Positions 8,430-17,088 of a stretch of DNA of 64,000 bases are shown piece by piece. A program made the translations under genes and the position numbers. Position 1 is the stretch's first letter; each line of letters begins with the position of its first letter. The notes below the pieces were generated by a model. The model saw only the letters and a list, made by a program, of their open reading frames with translations. It was not told where the DNA came from and ran no database searches. The stretch lies in assembly GCA_910583835.1 (NCBI GenBank), contig CAJTYM010000006.1, positions 55,917-119,916 on the forward strand, in the 5' to 3' direction. The DNA comes from an uncultured Lachnospiraceae bacterium. GTDB taxonomy: Bacteria; Bacillota; Clostridia; Lachnospirales; Lachnospiraceae.

Positions 8430-9272
8430 ATGATATTAGATTTGCAGAATATATATAAAGATTACCAGCAGGATAAGTTGGTGGTTCCGGTACTGAAGGA
8501 TGTTTCCTTTCAGGTAGAGGAAGGGGAATATGTGGCAATCATGGGTCCTTCCGGTTCCGGCAAGACGACATTGATGAATATTATCGGCTGCCTGGACCGC
8601 CCCACCTCAGGAAATTACCTGCTTGCCGGAGAAGATGTATTGAAGTGCCGGGATAAAGAGATGTCTGATTTGCGGCTGAGGAGCATCGGGTTTGTGTTCC
8701 AGAGTTTCCATCTGCTTGCCAGGCAGACGGCGCTGGACAATGTTGCCTTGCCGCTGAGCTATGCCGGAATCAAGAAAAAGGAGCGCAAGGAAAGGGCAGC
8801 GCAGGCTTTGGAGCGCGTAGGCCTTGGAGACCGTATGACATTTAAGCCCACCCAGTTGTCGGGCGGCCAGAAACAGCGTGTAGCAATTGCACGTGCCATG
8901 GTGAATAATCCGAAGATTCTCCTGGCAGATGAGCCCACCGGAGCGTTGGACTCCAAATCAGGAGAACAGATTATGGATTTGTTCCGCCAGCTGAATGATG
9001 AAGGGGTAACAGTTGTGATGATTACCCACGACAGGAATATTGCCTCAAGGGCGAAACGTGTCATACATATCATTGACGGTATGATTACGGAAGAAGGAAT
9101 ATCGCAGGCAGATGATATGTTTGTGGGGGAAGAAGGAATATCGCAGGCAGATGATACGTTTGCGAAGGAAGAAGGAATATCGCAGGCGGATGATATGTTT
9201 GCGAGGGAAGAAGAACCTCAGGCAAATGGTATGGCTGTGGAAGAAGTAGGCAAGGAGGCGGAGAATGAGTAA
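8430..9272 (+). CDS. ABC transporter ATP-binding protein (MacB/LolD type) with repeat tail
   Basis: The ATPase of the export operon, 280 residues. Walker A GPSGSGKTT is near residue 40, the signature LSGGQKQRVAIARAM near 145, Walker B ILLADEPTGALD near 168, and the H-loop MITHD near 200. Family knowledge puts it with MacB-, LolD- and YknY-type ATPases that power mechanotransmission rather than substrate import. The last 60 residues are unusual: three 39-bp tandem units at 9090-9206 encode EEGISQADDMF-type repeats after the normal end of the domain. It lies 21 bases after the adaptor, and its stop overlaps the next gene by eight bases. Confidence 0.93.
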   Translation: MILDLQNIYKDYQQDKLVVPVLKDVSFQVEEGEYVAIMGPSGSGKTTLMNIIGCLDRPTSGNYLLAGEDVLKCRDKEMSDLRLRSIGFVFQSFHLLARQTALDNVALPLSYAGIKKKERKERAAQALERVGLGDRMTFKPTQLSGGQKQRVAIARAMVNNPKILLADEPTGALDSKSGEQIMDLFRQLNDEGVTVVMITHDRNIASRAKRVIHIIDGMITEEGISQADDMFVGEEGISQADDTFAKEEGISQADDMFAREEEPQANGMAVEEVGKEAENE

Positions 9273-10863
9273 AAAAGCAGTTATTATTTCACTAATCTCT
9301 GTGTGTGCTGTGAGCGGAGCCATATATGGAGGAATCAAGTTATATCAGAATCACCAGTTCAATAGCCTGACGGCGGAAGTGCAGAGTGTGTCTAACCTCA
9401 ATATGTATTATGGAGGCACGGAGATGAGCAGTTCCGGTATGCTGACAAATGATTATTCCCAGGAAGTATATCCCCTGGAGGATAAAACCATCCTGGAAGT
9501 GTTTGTGGAGGAAGGGCAGACTGTGGAAGCTGGGGATCCCCTCGTTTCCTTTGATATGACGCTGGCGAATCTGGAATTGGAAATGAAAGAACTGGATGTA
9601 GCGACTACGGCAGGGAAGATACAGGCGGCGAAGCAGGAACTTGAGAATCTGAAGAAGATAAAGCCTATTCAGCCTAAGCCGGAACAACCGCAAACTCCCA
9701 GTGAGCCAGCAGTTCCCGATGTGCCGGATGTTCCAGAAGCGCCTGAGGAGCCGCCGAAACCGGAGAAAAGCGGTGAGGCATTTAACTTCATCACACCGGA
9801 TTCAAAGCCGAATAAGGGAAAAGGCACGGAGGAAGACCCATATGTATATCTTTGTATGCCGGATTGCTATGTATATGGAGAATTTATCAATAACCTTTCC
9901 AGAAATGAAAAAAAGCCAGTATATGTCAGCCTGGAAATCCATAAAAAAAATACTTTAAAAGGGAAATTGCTCAGCCGTTGGGAAATCAGCGGAAAAAGCG
10001 GATTTCCAATGATGGCGGATGATTCCCGCTGGTCTGTCAGCTCGAAGTCCCAGATTATTGAGGAAGTGATAGAGCCGGAACTGCCGGAGGAACCGGAAGA
10101 ACCGGAGGAACCAGAAACGCCGGAACCGGAAGAGGAGGAAGGTTATACCGCACAGGAACTTGCAGATAAAATCAAAGAAAAAGAAAAGGAAATCCGTGAT
10201 TTGGACCTTGACAAACGGCAGGGGGAACTGGAATTGGAGCAGATGAAAAAAATGTCCAGCGACGGAATAATCAAGGCGGAGATAAATGGTATTGTTAAGG
10301 AATTGAGTGAGTTAGACAATCTGCCTGTGGACGGTTCCCCTATCCTTACAGTGGCAGGCTCGGAAGGGCTGTACGTGAAAGGCTATCTGAGCGAACTGCA
10401 GTTGGAGGATATTGAAGTCGGGCAGACAGTGTATGCTTATTCGTGGGAGAGCGGCAATAACTTTGAGGCTTCCATAACAGAGATTTCCCCCTATCCTTCC
10501 ACAAATTATGAGAGCTGGGGAGAGGGGAATCCTAACGTGTCTTATTATCCGTATACGGCGTATATTGAGAACACGGAAGGGCTTCATAACGGAGAATATG
10601 TGGATTTGACGATGACGCCTAATAATGTAGGACAGCAGTCTGACAGCATTTATATTGAGAAGGCATATGTCCGGCAGGAGGATAACCGTAAGTATGTGTT
10701 GAAAGAAGATAAGAACCATTGCCTGGTGAAACAGTATGTCAAGACAGGCAAGACGGCATACGGCTCTGTGGAGATTCTGTCAGGGCTTTCTACGGAAGAC
10801 AAGATTGCATTTCCATATGGGAAGAACGCGAAGGAAGGCGTAAAAGTGGAGAGCGCTGAGTAA
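9265..10863 (+). CDS. Second membrane fusion (adaptor) protein with proline-rich insertions
   Basis: A 532-residue HlyD-like adaptor. It has an N-terminal anchor (residues 5-25), a first lipoyl half (TILEVFVEEGQTVEAGDPL), then a segment at about 130-300 where the usual plain coiled coil is interrupted by Pro/Glu-rich linkers (repeats of PEEPEEP and PEQPQTP) and a small folded-looking region. The second lipoyl half and barrel follow (INGIVKELSELDNLPVDGSPIL) and a C-terminal membrane-proximal domain. A second adaptor in one operon is uncommon. The start ATG overlaps the end of the ATPase gene, which implies coupled translation. It may form mixed adaptor rings with the 6501 protein; that is inference. 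Confidence 0.8.
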   Translation: MSKKAVIISLISVCAVSGAIYGGIKLYQNHQFNSLTAEVQSVSNLNMYYGGTEMSSSGMLTNDYSQEVYPLEDKTILEVFVEEGQTVEAGDPLVSFDMTLANLELEMKELDVATTAGKIQAAKQELENLKKIKPIQPKPEQPQTPSEPAVPDVPDVPEAPEEPPKPEKSGEAFNFITPDSKPNKGKGTEEDPYVYLCMPDCYVYGEFINNLSRNEKKPVYVSLEIHKKNTLKGKLLSRWEISGKSGFPMMADDSRWSVSSKSQIIEEVIEPELPEEPEEPEEPETPEPEEEEGYTAQELADKIKEKEKEIRDLDLDKRQGELELEQMKKMSSDGIIKAEINGIVKELSELDNLPVDGSPILTVAGSEGLYVKGYLSELQLEDIEVGQTVYAYSWESGNNFEASITEISPYPSTNYESWGEGNPNVSYYPYTAYIENTEGLHNGEYVDLTMTPNNVGQQSDSIYIEKAYVRQEDNRKYVLKEDKNHCLVKQYVKTGKTAYGSVEILSGLSTEDKIAFPYGKNAKEGVKVESAE

Positions 10864-10891
10864 TTCAGCGCTGGCACAGAATGGAGGAAAA

Positions 10892-12145
10892 ATGTTAGAG
10901 AATATCAGATTGTCCTTACAGGGATTGTGGTCACATAAGATGCGTTCCTTTCTTACCATGCTGGGCATTATCATTGGTATTGCAGCAATTATAGCGATTG
11001 TCTCAACGATTAAAGGAACCAACGAGCAGATTAAGGAAAACTTGATTGGCGCTGGGGATAATACCGTAAACATCCAGTTCTATCAGGGGGATTACCCATA
11101 TGAGATAGACTATAACGGTATTCCCGATGGCGTTCCGGTTATATCGGAGGAGACCAGGCAGCAGCTGCTTGATTTAAAGCATGTGGAAGGAGCCTCACTT
11201 TATACTTCAAGAGAAGCATATAATGTGGTATATTATAAGAATACTGGATTGTCTGGCGGGAGGATATATGGAGTAGACCGTAATTATCTCAATACCTGCA
11301 ATTATATTATCAAAAAGGGCCGTGGGTTTACGGAGTCTGACTATAAGAAATTCCGCAAGGTGGCGCTTTTGGATGAGAGCAGCGCTGAGACATTATTTCA
11401 GGGAGAGGAACCTATCGGGAAGACTCTGGAAATCCAGAGGGAGCCGTTTGTAGTAATTGGCGTTATTGCAAAGTCTTCTCAGTTTGAGCCGGTTATCAAT
11501 ACGATTGAAGAGTATTACGATTATTCGCAGAATAACAATGGCGCACTGTATGTGCCTGATACGACCTGGCCAATCTTGTACAGTTACGATGAGCCGCAGT
11601 CGGCGGTATTGAAGCTTGACAGTGTGGACAACATGACAGTAGCGGGCAGGAGCGCGGCAGAAATCTTAAATACCAAAATCAACGTGCAGGATGACACTAT
11701 GAAATACAAGGCCGATGACTTATTAAAGAAAGCCGAGGATATTCAGAAATTAGGACAGTCCACGAATATGATGCTGATATGGATTGCTGGGATTTCTTTG
11801 CTGGTAGGCGGTATCGGCGTTATGAATATCATGTTGGTGTCCGTTACGGAGCGTACGCAGGAGATTGGCCTGAAGAAAGCCATTGGCGCCAGGAAAGGCA
11901 AGGTTCTCGGGCAGTTCCTTACAGAGGCGGCTGTTCTGACCAGCCTTGGAGGGCTGGTAGGCGTGATTGTGGGAATTGTGCTTGCGGAAGTGATTTCCAG
12001 GGTGACAGGTACCTTGATGGCAATCAGTGTTCCGGCAGCAGTGCTCGCAGTGGTATTTTCTATGTTTATTGGTATCCTGTTTGGGCTTCTGCCTTCCTAT
12101 AAGGCGGCGAACTTAAATCCGATAGAAGCGTTGCGACATGAGTGA
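10892..12145 (+). CDS. ABC transporter permease, MacB/FtsX type
   Basis: The membrane subunit of the exporter, 417 residues. It has an N-terminal helix after MLENIRLSLQGLWSHKMRSF, with LTMLGIIIGIAAIIAIV as the membrane segment, a large outside domain of the MacB periplasmic core type (about residues 45-285), and three C-terminal helices with the FtsX pattern (GGIGVMNIMLVSVTERTQEI, GLKKAIGARKG, PSYKAANLNPIEALRHE). GGAGG precedes the ATG. With the two adaptors and the ATPase it makes a tripartite-like pump adapted to a Gram-positive envelope; substrates might be peptides or antibiotics, which the sequence does not reveal. Confidence 0.92.
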   Translation: MLENIRLSLQGLWSHKMRSFLTMLGIIIGIAAIIAIVSTIKGTNEQIKENLIGAGDNTVNIQFYQGDYPYEIDYNGIPDGVPVISEETRQQLLDLKHVEGASLYTSREAYNVVYYKNTGLSGGRIYGVDRNYLNTCNYIIKKGRGFTESDYKKFRKVALLDESSAETLFQGEEPIGKTLEIQREPFVVIGVIAKSSQFEPVINTIEEYYDYSQNNNGALYVPDTTWPILYSYDEPQSAVLKLDSVDNMTVAGRSAAEILNTKINVQDDTMKYKADDLLKKAEDIQKLGQSTNMMLIWIAGISLLVGGIGVMNIMLVSVTERTQEIGLKKAIGARKGKVLGQFLTEAAVLTSLGGLVGVIVGIVLAEVISRVTGTLMAISVPAAVLAVVFSMFIGILFGLLPSYKAANLNPIEALRHE

Positions 12146-12188
12146 ACCTAAGGAGGGACCCAGCAAAGCTGGGAGGATGCCTTAGGTT
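12145..12188 (+). terminator. Nested hairpin between permease gene and serS
   Basis: The outer arm aacctaagg at 12145-12153 pairs with ccttaggtt at 12180-12188; an inner stem cccagc-aaa-gctggg lies at 12159-12173. There is no T-run, so it could end the operon weakly, or mark a processing site. No T-box signature was seen before serS. Confidence 0.4.
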
Positions 12189-12260
12189 ATGTGGCGGGAC
12201 TGGAGAAGTAAATGGATGTATAATGCTTAAATGCAATGTTAATGTTTTTAGGAGGAATTT

Positions 12261-13550
12261 ATGATTGATTTAAAATTTTTAAGAGAAAATCCCGATGTTG
12301 TGAAACAGAATATCCGCAACAAGTTTCAGGACAGCAAACTGCCCATGGTAGATGAGGTAATCGAGCTGGATGCAAAGGCGAGAAAGACCCAACAGGAGGC
12401 AGATGCGCTGCGGGCTGACAGGAAGAAGCTGTCGAAACAGATTGGTGCCTTGATGGGACAAGGCAAGAAGGAAGAGGCGGAAGAAATCAAGGCCCAGGTC
12501 AATGCCGGGGCCGAGCGTCTGGCAGAGCTTGGGAAGATGGAAGGGGAACTGCAGGAACAAGTCACGAAAATAATGATGACGATTCCCAATATCATCGATC
12601 CCTCTGTGCCGATTGGCAAAGATGACAGTGAGAATGTGGAAGTGCAGAAATACGGCGAACCTGTGACGCCGGATTTTGAGATTCCTTACCATGCAGAAAT
12701 CATGGAACGTTTTGGCGGGCTGGATTTGGACAGCGCCAGGAAGGTAGCGGGCAATGGATTCTATTATCTGATGGGAGATATTGCCAGGCTGCATTCAGCA
12801 GTGATTTCCTATGCAAGGGATTTTATGATTAACCGTGGCTTTACTTACTGTGTCCCGCCTTTTATGATCCGCAGCAATGTTGTGACGGGCGTGATGAGTT
12901 TTGCAGAGATGGATGCCATGATGTATAAGATTGAGGGGGAGGACCTCTACTTAATCGGAACCAGCGAGCATTCGATGATTGGCAAATTTATTGACACGAT
13001 TCTCACGGAAGAGCAGCTGCCGCAGACCCTGACCAGCTATTCTCCCTGTTTCCGCAAGGAGAAAGGCGCGCACGGCATAGAGGAGCGCGGCGTGTACCGT
13101 ATCCATCAGTTTGAAAAGCAGGAGATGATTGTGGTCTGCAAGCCGGATGAGTCGAAGATGTGGTTTGACAAATTGTGGCAGAATACGGTAGATCTGTTCC
13201 GTTCCCTGGACGTTCCGGTGCGGACGTTGGAGTGCTGTTCCGGTGACCTTGCTGATTTGAAAGTGAAATCTGTGGATGTGGAGGCATGGTCCCCCAGGCA
13301 GCAGAAGTATTTTGAGGTGGGAAGCTGTTCTAACCTGGGAGATGCCCAGGCACGCCGCCTGAAAATCCGTGTAACCGGCAAAGAGGGCAAGTATTTCGCG
13401 CATACCTTGAACAATACGGTCGTAGCGCCGCCGCGTATGCTGATTGCATTTCTGGAAAATAATCTATGCGAGGATGGAAGCGTGAAGATACCGGAAGCTT
13501 TGCGTCCTTATATGGGCGGTCAGGAGAAGATTGTTCCGCCAGAGAAATAA
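12261..13550 (+). CDS. serS: Seryl-tRNA synthetase
   Basis: Class II aminoacyl-tRNA synthetase, 429 residues, normal family length. The N-terminal MIDLKFLRENPDVVKQN begins the tRNA-binding antiparallel coiled coil (about residues 1-105). The catalytic core shows TSEHSMIG, motif 2 FRKEKGAHGIEERGVYRIHQF, EVGSCSNLGDAQARR and motif 3 NTVVAPPRMLIAFLENN. GGAGGAATTT precedes the ATG. In many Firmicutes serS is behind a T-box; the roughly 70 bases after the upstream hairpin are too short and lack the motif, so regulation is not apparent. Confidence 0.97.
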   Translation: MIDLKFLRENPDVVKQNIRNKFQDSKLPMVDEVIELDAKARKTQQEADALRADRKKLSKQIGALMGQGKKEEAEEIKAQVNAGAERLAELGKMEGELQEQVTKIMMTIPNIIDPSVPIGKDDSENVEVQKYGEPVTPDFEIPYHAEIMERFGGLDLDSARKVAGNGFYYLMGDIARLHSAVISYARDFMINRGFTYCVPPFMIRSNVVTGVMSFAEMDAMMYKIEGEDLYLIGTSEHSMIGKFIDTILTEEQLPQTLTSYSPCFRKEKGAHGIEERGVYRIHQFEKQEMIVVCKPDESKMWFDKLWQNTVDLFRSLDVPVRTLECCSGDLADLKVKSVDVEAWSPRQQKYFEVGSCSNLGDAQARRLKIRVTGKEGKYFAHTLNNTVVAPPRMLIAFLENNLCEDGSVKIPEALRPYMGGQEKIVPPEK

Positions 13551-13599
13551 TAAATCCGGGAAGAAATTAAATCCATATGGTTATCTTTTAGGGAAACAG

Positions 13600-13640
13600 T
13601 CCGGCAGACATACGGTTATGGTGTGTCTGCCGGATTTTTC
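13600..13640 (+). terminator. Intrinsic terminator of serS
   Basis: tccggcagacata at 13600-13612 pairs with tgtgtctgccgga at 13622-13634, followed by ttttt. The adjacent XRE gene ends convergently at 13642, so it may serve both strands. Confidence 0.85.
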
Positions 13641-13641
13641 C

Positions 13642-13965
13642 TTACAATACTTTGGCAATTCGCAGCAGAGTTTCCTGCCTGGGTTTGTCCATATTTTTTA
13701 AGGTATTGATTAATTCATGTTCAATTACAGAATCCGGCGAATGGTATTCGTTTTCTAAAATATAGTCTAAAGTAGTATCCAATGCATTGCAGATGCGTAC
13801 CAGGAGCGAGAGGGAAACCTTGGCTTTATTTGTCTCTATGTTGCTGATATGGGAGACATTTACATTGGTCTTGTGCGCAATATATTCCTGAGTCAGCATT
13901 TTCTCATTGCGGACTTCCCGTATTCTCTGGCCAATAAGGGCGAAATTCACATCTTCCATAATCAT
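13642..13965 (-). CDS. XRE-family helix-turn-helix regulator
   Basis: A 107-residue cytoplasmic DNA-binding protein. Residues about 11-66 form a Cro/CI-type HTH (IGQRIREVRNEKMLTQEYIA, HKTNVNVSHISNIETNKAKV, SLLVRICNALDTTLDYIL). The C-terminal helix is short and shows no peptidase or ligand domain. AGGAGG precedes ATG 13965; ATG 13959 is an alternative. It is divergent from the secreted-protein island at 14113, and a perfect 14-bp inverted repeat lies in the shared promoter, so it is the obvious candidate regulator of that island. The direction of control is unknown. Confidence 0.88.
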   Translation of the reverse strand: MIMEDVNFALIGQRIREVRNEKMLTQEYIAHKTNVNVSHISNIETNKAKVSLSLLVRICNALDTTLDYILENEYHSPDSVIEHELINTLKNMDKPRQETLLRIAKVL

Positions 13966-14037
13966 ACATTCCTCCTGTCTTATTTTAATTCTTTCCGTTT
14001 CCCATATTCGTTACCCAATAATATTTATATAATCTAA

Positions 14038-14083
14038 TTGTAATATTTTTATAGTTATAGTATAATAATCTATAACTATAAAA
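14038..14083 (+). promoter_or_regulatory. Promoter of the secreted-protein island with overlapping operator-like palindrome
   Basis: TTGTAA at 14038-14043 and a consensus TATAAT at 14061-14066 are 17 bases apart. ttttatagttatag at 14047-14060 is an exact inverted copy of ctataactataaaa at 14070-14083. The palindrome brackets the -10 box, an ideal place for repression by the divergent XRE protein. Confidence 0.65.
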
Positions 14084-14112
14084 TATATAGTAATAAAATA
14101 AGGAGGAGTGTT

Positions 14113-15024
14113 ATGAAACAAAAAGCATTTACAAGAAAAAATGAAAGGATGGACAGAAAGATGAAGAAAAAGATATGGACGGGAGCAATACTGGTATTGT
14201 TATTCATAGCTGCGATGGGCGTGACGGCGTCCGCAGATAACCCTGCCATGAAAAATAAAAAATGGGTAACCGGGCAGGGCGGAGCCTATATAGACACGGA
14301 TAAAGATGGGAAAAAGGACAGTTATCAGAGTTATGGGACGTCTTATTATAAAATCCAGATACCAAAGCAAGGCTATATCGTGGTGGATGTCAAGACTTCC
14401 AAGATTCCGGGAAAGGAAGAATATGATGCTTACATGGGTGAAGGTGACGGTTTGGAAGAGGAGGATGATGCCTCTACCATCCTATACCTGCTGAATTCCA
14501 AAAAGAAAAAAGTTGGTTCTTGTTCTAATTTTTTCTCGGGAAAAAACAAAATGGTATTTACGGCAGCAGTGAAGAAAGGGACTTATTACATTTCCGCAGA
14601 GGGGGACCAACAATATAAGATACGGTACACATTTACGCCTGTGGCCAAGGTTAGCAAAACCGGAAAGAGTCTTAAAAAGGCAGTGAATCTGAAGAAAGGC
14701 GCAACTGTCAGGAATCTGCTGTATGGAGATAAAGACCAGTATTATAAATTCACAGTTAAGGAAAAAACCAAGATTACTTTATCGTTTAATGCCAAGGTCA
14801 GAGGAGGGCTGCTGGACAGTATGGGGATTGAACTGCTGATAAAAAAAGGCGGCAGTTACCAGCAGGTAGATGAAAAGGGAAAGACAGTTTCAAAAAATAA
14901 TTCCGTCTATTGGGAAATGAAAGGAAAAGATAAACTTACGGCAACGCTCCCGGAAGGAACATATTACATCAGGGCATTTACCTGGGAAGGCATGAGCGGC
15001 TACTACACCATGAGGTGGAAGTAA
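14113..15024 (+). CDS. Secreted protein with two PPC-like beta-sandwich domains
   Basis: A 303-residue exported protein. It has a basic N-terminus, a hydrophobic signal segment at about residues 20-38 and a likely cleavage after ASA. Two similar beta-rich halves follow, each with the pattern YYK(I/F)-hydrophobic...GTYYI (about residues 75-175 and 205-303), as in bacterial pre-peptidase C-terminal (PPC) domains. An acidic stretch (GEGDGLEEEDDAS) near residue 115 may bind calcium. The start follows AAGGAGGAG closely. Its stop overlaps the start of the next LRR gene (TAATG). No enzyme motif is visible; an adhesive or matrix role is inferred. Confidence 0.72.
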   Translation: MKQKAFTRKNERMDRKMKKKIWTGAILVLLFIAAMGVTASADNPAMKNKKWVTGQGGAYIDTDKDGKKDSYQSYGTSYYKIQIPKQGYIVVDVKTSKIPGKEEYDAYMGEGDGLEEEDDASTILYLLNSKKKKVGSCSNFFSGKNKMVFTAAVKKGTYYISAEGDQQYKIRYTFTPVAKVSKTGKSLKKAVNLKKGATVRNLLYGDKDQYYKFTVKEKTKITLSFNAKVRGGLLDSMGIELLIKKGGSYQQVDEKGKTVSKNNSVYWEMKGKDKLTATLPEGTYYIRAFTWEGMSGYYTMRWK

Positions 15025-16199
15025 TGAAAAAACGGGCATTGGCAGCGGCGCTTATGCTTTGCCTTACTGCTGCCAGCCTGTTCCTGCCGGGAGATAAGGC
15101 GGATAAAGAAGACTCACAGAATTGGCAGGAAAACACAGCGTCCATTGCAGAGCCAGGTGCAGCAGCCAATAAAGACTGGGAATGGAAGCTGTTAGAAGAT
15201 GGAACCGTTGCTGTAACAAGGTATCATGGCATGGAAGCGGTTGTGGAAATTCCTGCTGTGCTGGATGGGAAAAAGGTGACGGCTATCGGGGATGCTGCGT
15301 TTCAGTATTGCTATAACCGGGATGAAAATAATATTGAAACCGGCCTCAGTTACGTTACGATTCCAGCGGGCGTCAATGAGATTGGGCAAGGGGTGTTTGC
15401 CGGATGTGGAAAGCTGAGGGAAATTGATGTGGCACGCGAAAATAAAGCATTCCGGTCAGAGGACGGTGTGCTCTTTAACAAGCCAAAGACAGAACTGCTG
15501 GCGTACCCGGCAGCAAAGGCGCAGGAAAAATATAAGATTCCGCAAGGGGTCTGCAGGATTGGCGATTACGCTTTTAGCTGTGCAAATTTGTGTGCGGTCA
15601 GTTTGCCGCAGTCACTGCAGGAGATGGGCGAGGGTGCATTTTACAACTGCAAAAGCCTGGAAACAATGGCATTGCCTGGTGGTTTGAAGACAATCGGCGC
15701 ATGGGCATTTTTAAACTGCAGCTTTATGGAATTGGCGATTCCTGCCGGTGTTGCCCATATCGGAGAGGGTGCGTTTGAAGCGGCCTATGCATTGAAAACG
15801 ATAACAGTTGCTGCGCAAAATGCAACATATTCCTGCGAAGATGGCGTCTTATTTGACAAAGCAAAAACAAAGCTGATAGCCTATCCAGCAGGAAGGGAAC
15901 AGGCAGAGTACAAGATTCCTTCCGGCGTAGAGGTAATTGGACGTTCGGCCTTTGGCTCCAATCCATATTTAACACGCGTGTCGGTTGCGGAGAGTGTAGG
16001 GAAGATAGAAGGGAATGCATTTTGCAGGGCAGGATTGCAGGAAATCATCATACAAAATCCAGCCTGTATGATAGAAGAGTTACGCAGCGATGAGAAATGG
16101 GAGACGACCATCCCTTACGGTACGAAGATTTATGGATATAAAGATTCCACGGCACAGTCTTATGCCGAAGGGCATGGGAATTTGTTTCAGGTTCTTTAA
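15024..16199 (+). CDS. BspA-type leucine-rich-repeat secreted protein
   Basis: A 391-residue protein with an N-terminal signal (KKRALAAALMLCLTAASLFL) and a run of LRR_5 repeats of about 23 residues, e.g. VTAIGDAAFQYC, VNEIGQGVFAGC, VCRIGDYAFSCA, LKTIGAWAFLNC, VAHIGEGAFEAA and VEVIGRSAFGSN. Longer loops of the EDGVLFNKPKTELLAYPA type, usual in these proteins, occur twice. The family is known for host and bacterial surface binding in Treponema, Tannerella and Trichomonas. ATG 15024 overlaps the previous stop codon; GAGGTGG lies upstream, while the GTG at 15015 is too early. No anchor is seen at the C-terminus, unlike its larger neighbours. Confidence 0.85.
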   Translation: MKKRALAAALMLCLTAASLFLPGDKADKEDSQNWQENTASIAEPGAAANKDWEWKLLEDGTVAVTRYHGMEAVVEIPAVLDGKKVTAIGDAAFQYCYNRDENNIETGLSYVTIPAGVNEIGQGVFAGCGKLREIDVARENKAFRSEDGVLFNKPKTELLAYPAAKAQEKYKIPQGVCRIGDYAFSCANLCAVSLPQSLQEMGEGAFYNCKSLETMALPGGLKTIGAWAFLNCSFMELAIPAGVAHIGEGAFEAAYALKTITVAAQNATYSCEDGVLFDKAKTKLIAYPAGREQAEYKIPSGVEVIGRSAFGSNPYLTRVSVAESVGKIEGNAFCRAGLQEIIIQNPACMIEELRSDEKWETTIPYGTKIYGYKDSTAQSYAEGHGNLFQVL

Positions 16200-16262
16200 T
16201 CAGAACCCGAAAGAAGAAAGAATGGATTTTTCAATCAGAGACGGAAGAAAGAGAGGGTACAT

Positions 16263-17055
16263 ATGGAAAATAAGAAAAAAAGTCTGATATTGTTTGTTGC
16301 CATAATGGTATTGTTTGCGTCCGCGCTGAGCGTGAATGCTGCGGCGTCAAGCGGGATAGCCGGAAATGGAGTGGGAGGAATTTAATACGGCAGTAACTAT
16401 CAATAAAAAGAAGTTAACATTGACAGTAGAAAATTCCTCGGAAACTTTAGCGGCGGAAGTTACGCCCATCAACGTAAAGGATAAATCTGTAAGATGGAGC
16501 AGCGAAGACCCTTCTGTTGCAACGGTAAGCCAGTCCGGTGAAGTTACAGCGGTGGGAAATGGCGGGACAAATCTCAGCCAGAATTCTGTCACGGTAAAAG
16601 AAAATCAGATTCTTTGGGAACTGCCTACAGTCCAGAGAAAGAATTACATGTTTGAGGGATGGTATACGGCGAAAACAGGCGGAATTAAAATAGACAGCGG
16701 AATGGCAGTCACGCAGTCTCAGACTTCCGGGGCAAAAGGTTATGAAATTTCTTATTCCATGAAAAAGAAATTTAAATCAGGCGTTCATAGGACTTCCACC
16801 AGATCCCTGTCAAAATCTATGAAAGGACTGAAAAAAGGAAAGGTCTACTATGTGCATGTCAGGGCTTATGAAATTGACTCCATGGGGAGTAAGGTGTATG
16901 GAGGCTACAGCAAGGTTAGGAAAAGAGAATGGGCGGCGTTTTCGCACTGCACGTTTTTGGAGGAAGTGGTTATCCCGGATAAGGTGGAGCGAATAGCGTC
17001 TTTTGCTTGCGTTGGTTTGCGCTCTGCGTTGGTTTGCGCTGACATGTGTCGTTAA
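16263..17055 (+). pseudogene. Broken secreted protein gene, a patchwork of surface-protein modules
   Basis: The ATG at 16263 follows a good ribosome site and encodes a signal peptide (KKKSLILFVAIMVLFASALS), but that frame stops at 16383-16385. The rest is open in the next frame from about 16366: a BIG_2-like Ig segment (VRWSSEDPSVATVSQSGEVTAVG), an InlB-like tract (FEGWYTAKTGGIKI), a fibronectin-like tract (SMKGLKKGKVYYVHVRAYE), then abruptly a piece of LRR (VVIPDKVERIAS) that matches the repeats in the 19870 gene, ending in unrelated sequence. This is best read as a frameshifted remnant made by recombination among neighbouring genes. Confidence 0.7.
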
Positions 17056-17088
17056 AGTGAAAGTTTTTTATGGTAAAGGAGAATTTAT

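Noticed and set aside
9090..9206. CRISPR-like array
   Set aside because: The repeats are contiguous, without spacers, and in frame within an ATPase gene.
12189..12260. T-box leader before serS
   Set aside because: Too short, and the conserved antiterminator sequence is missing.
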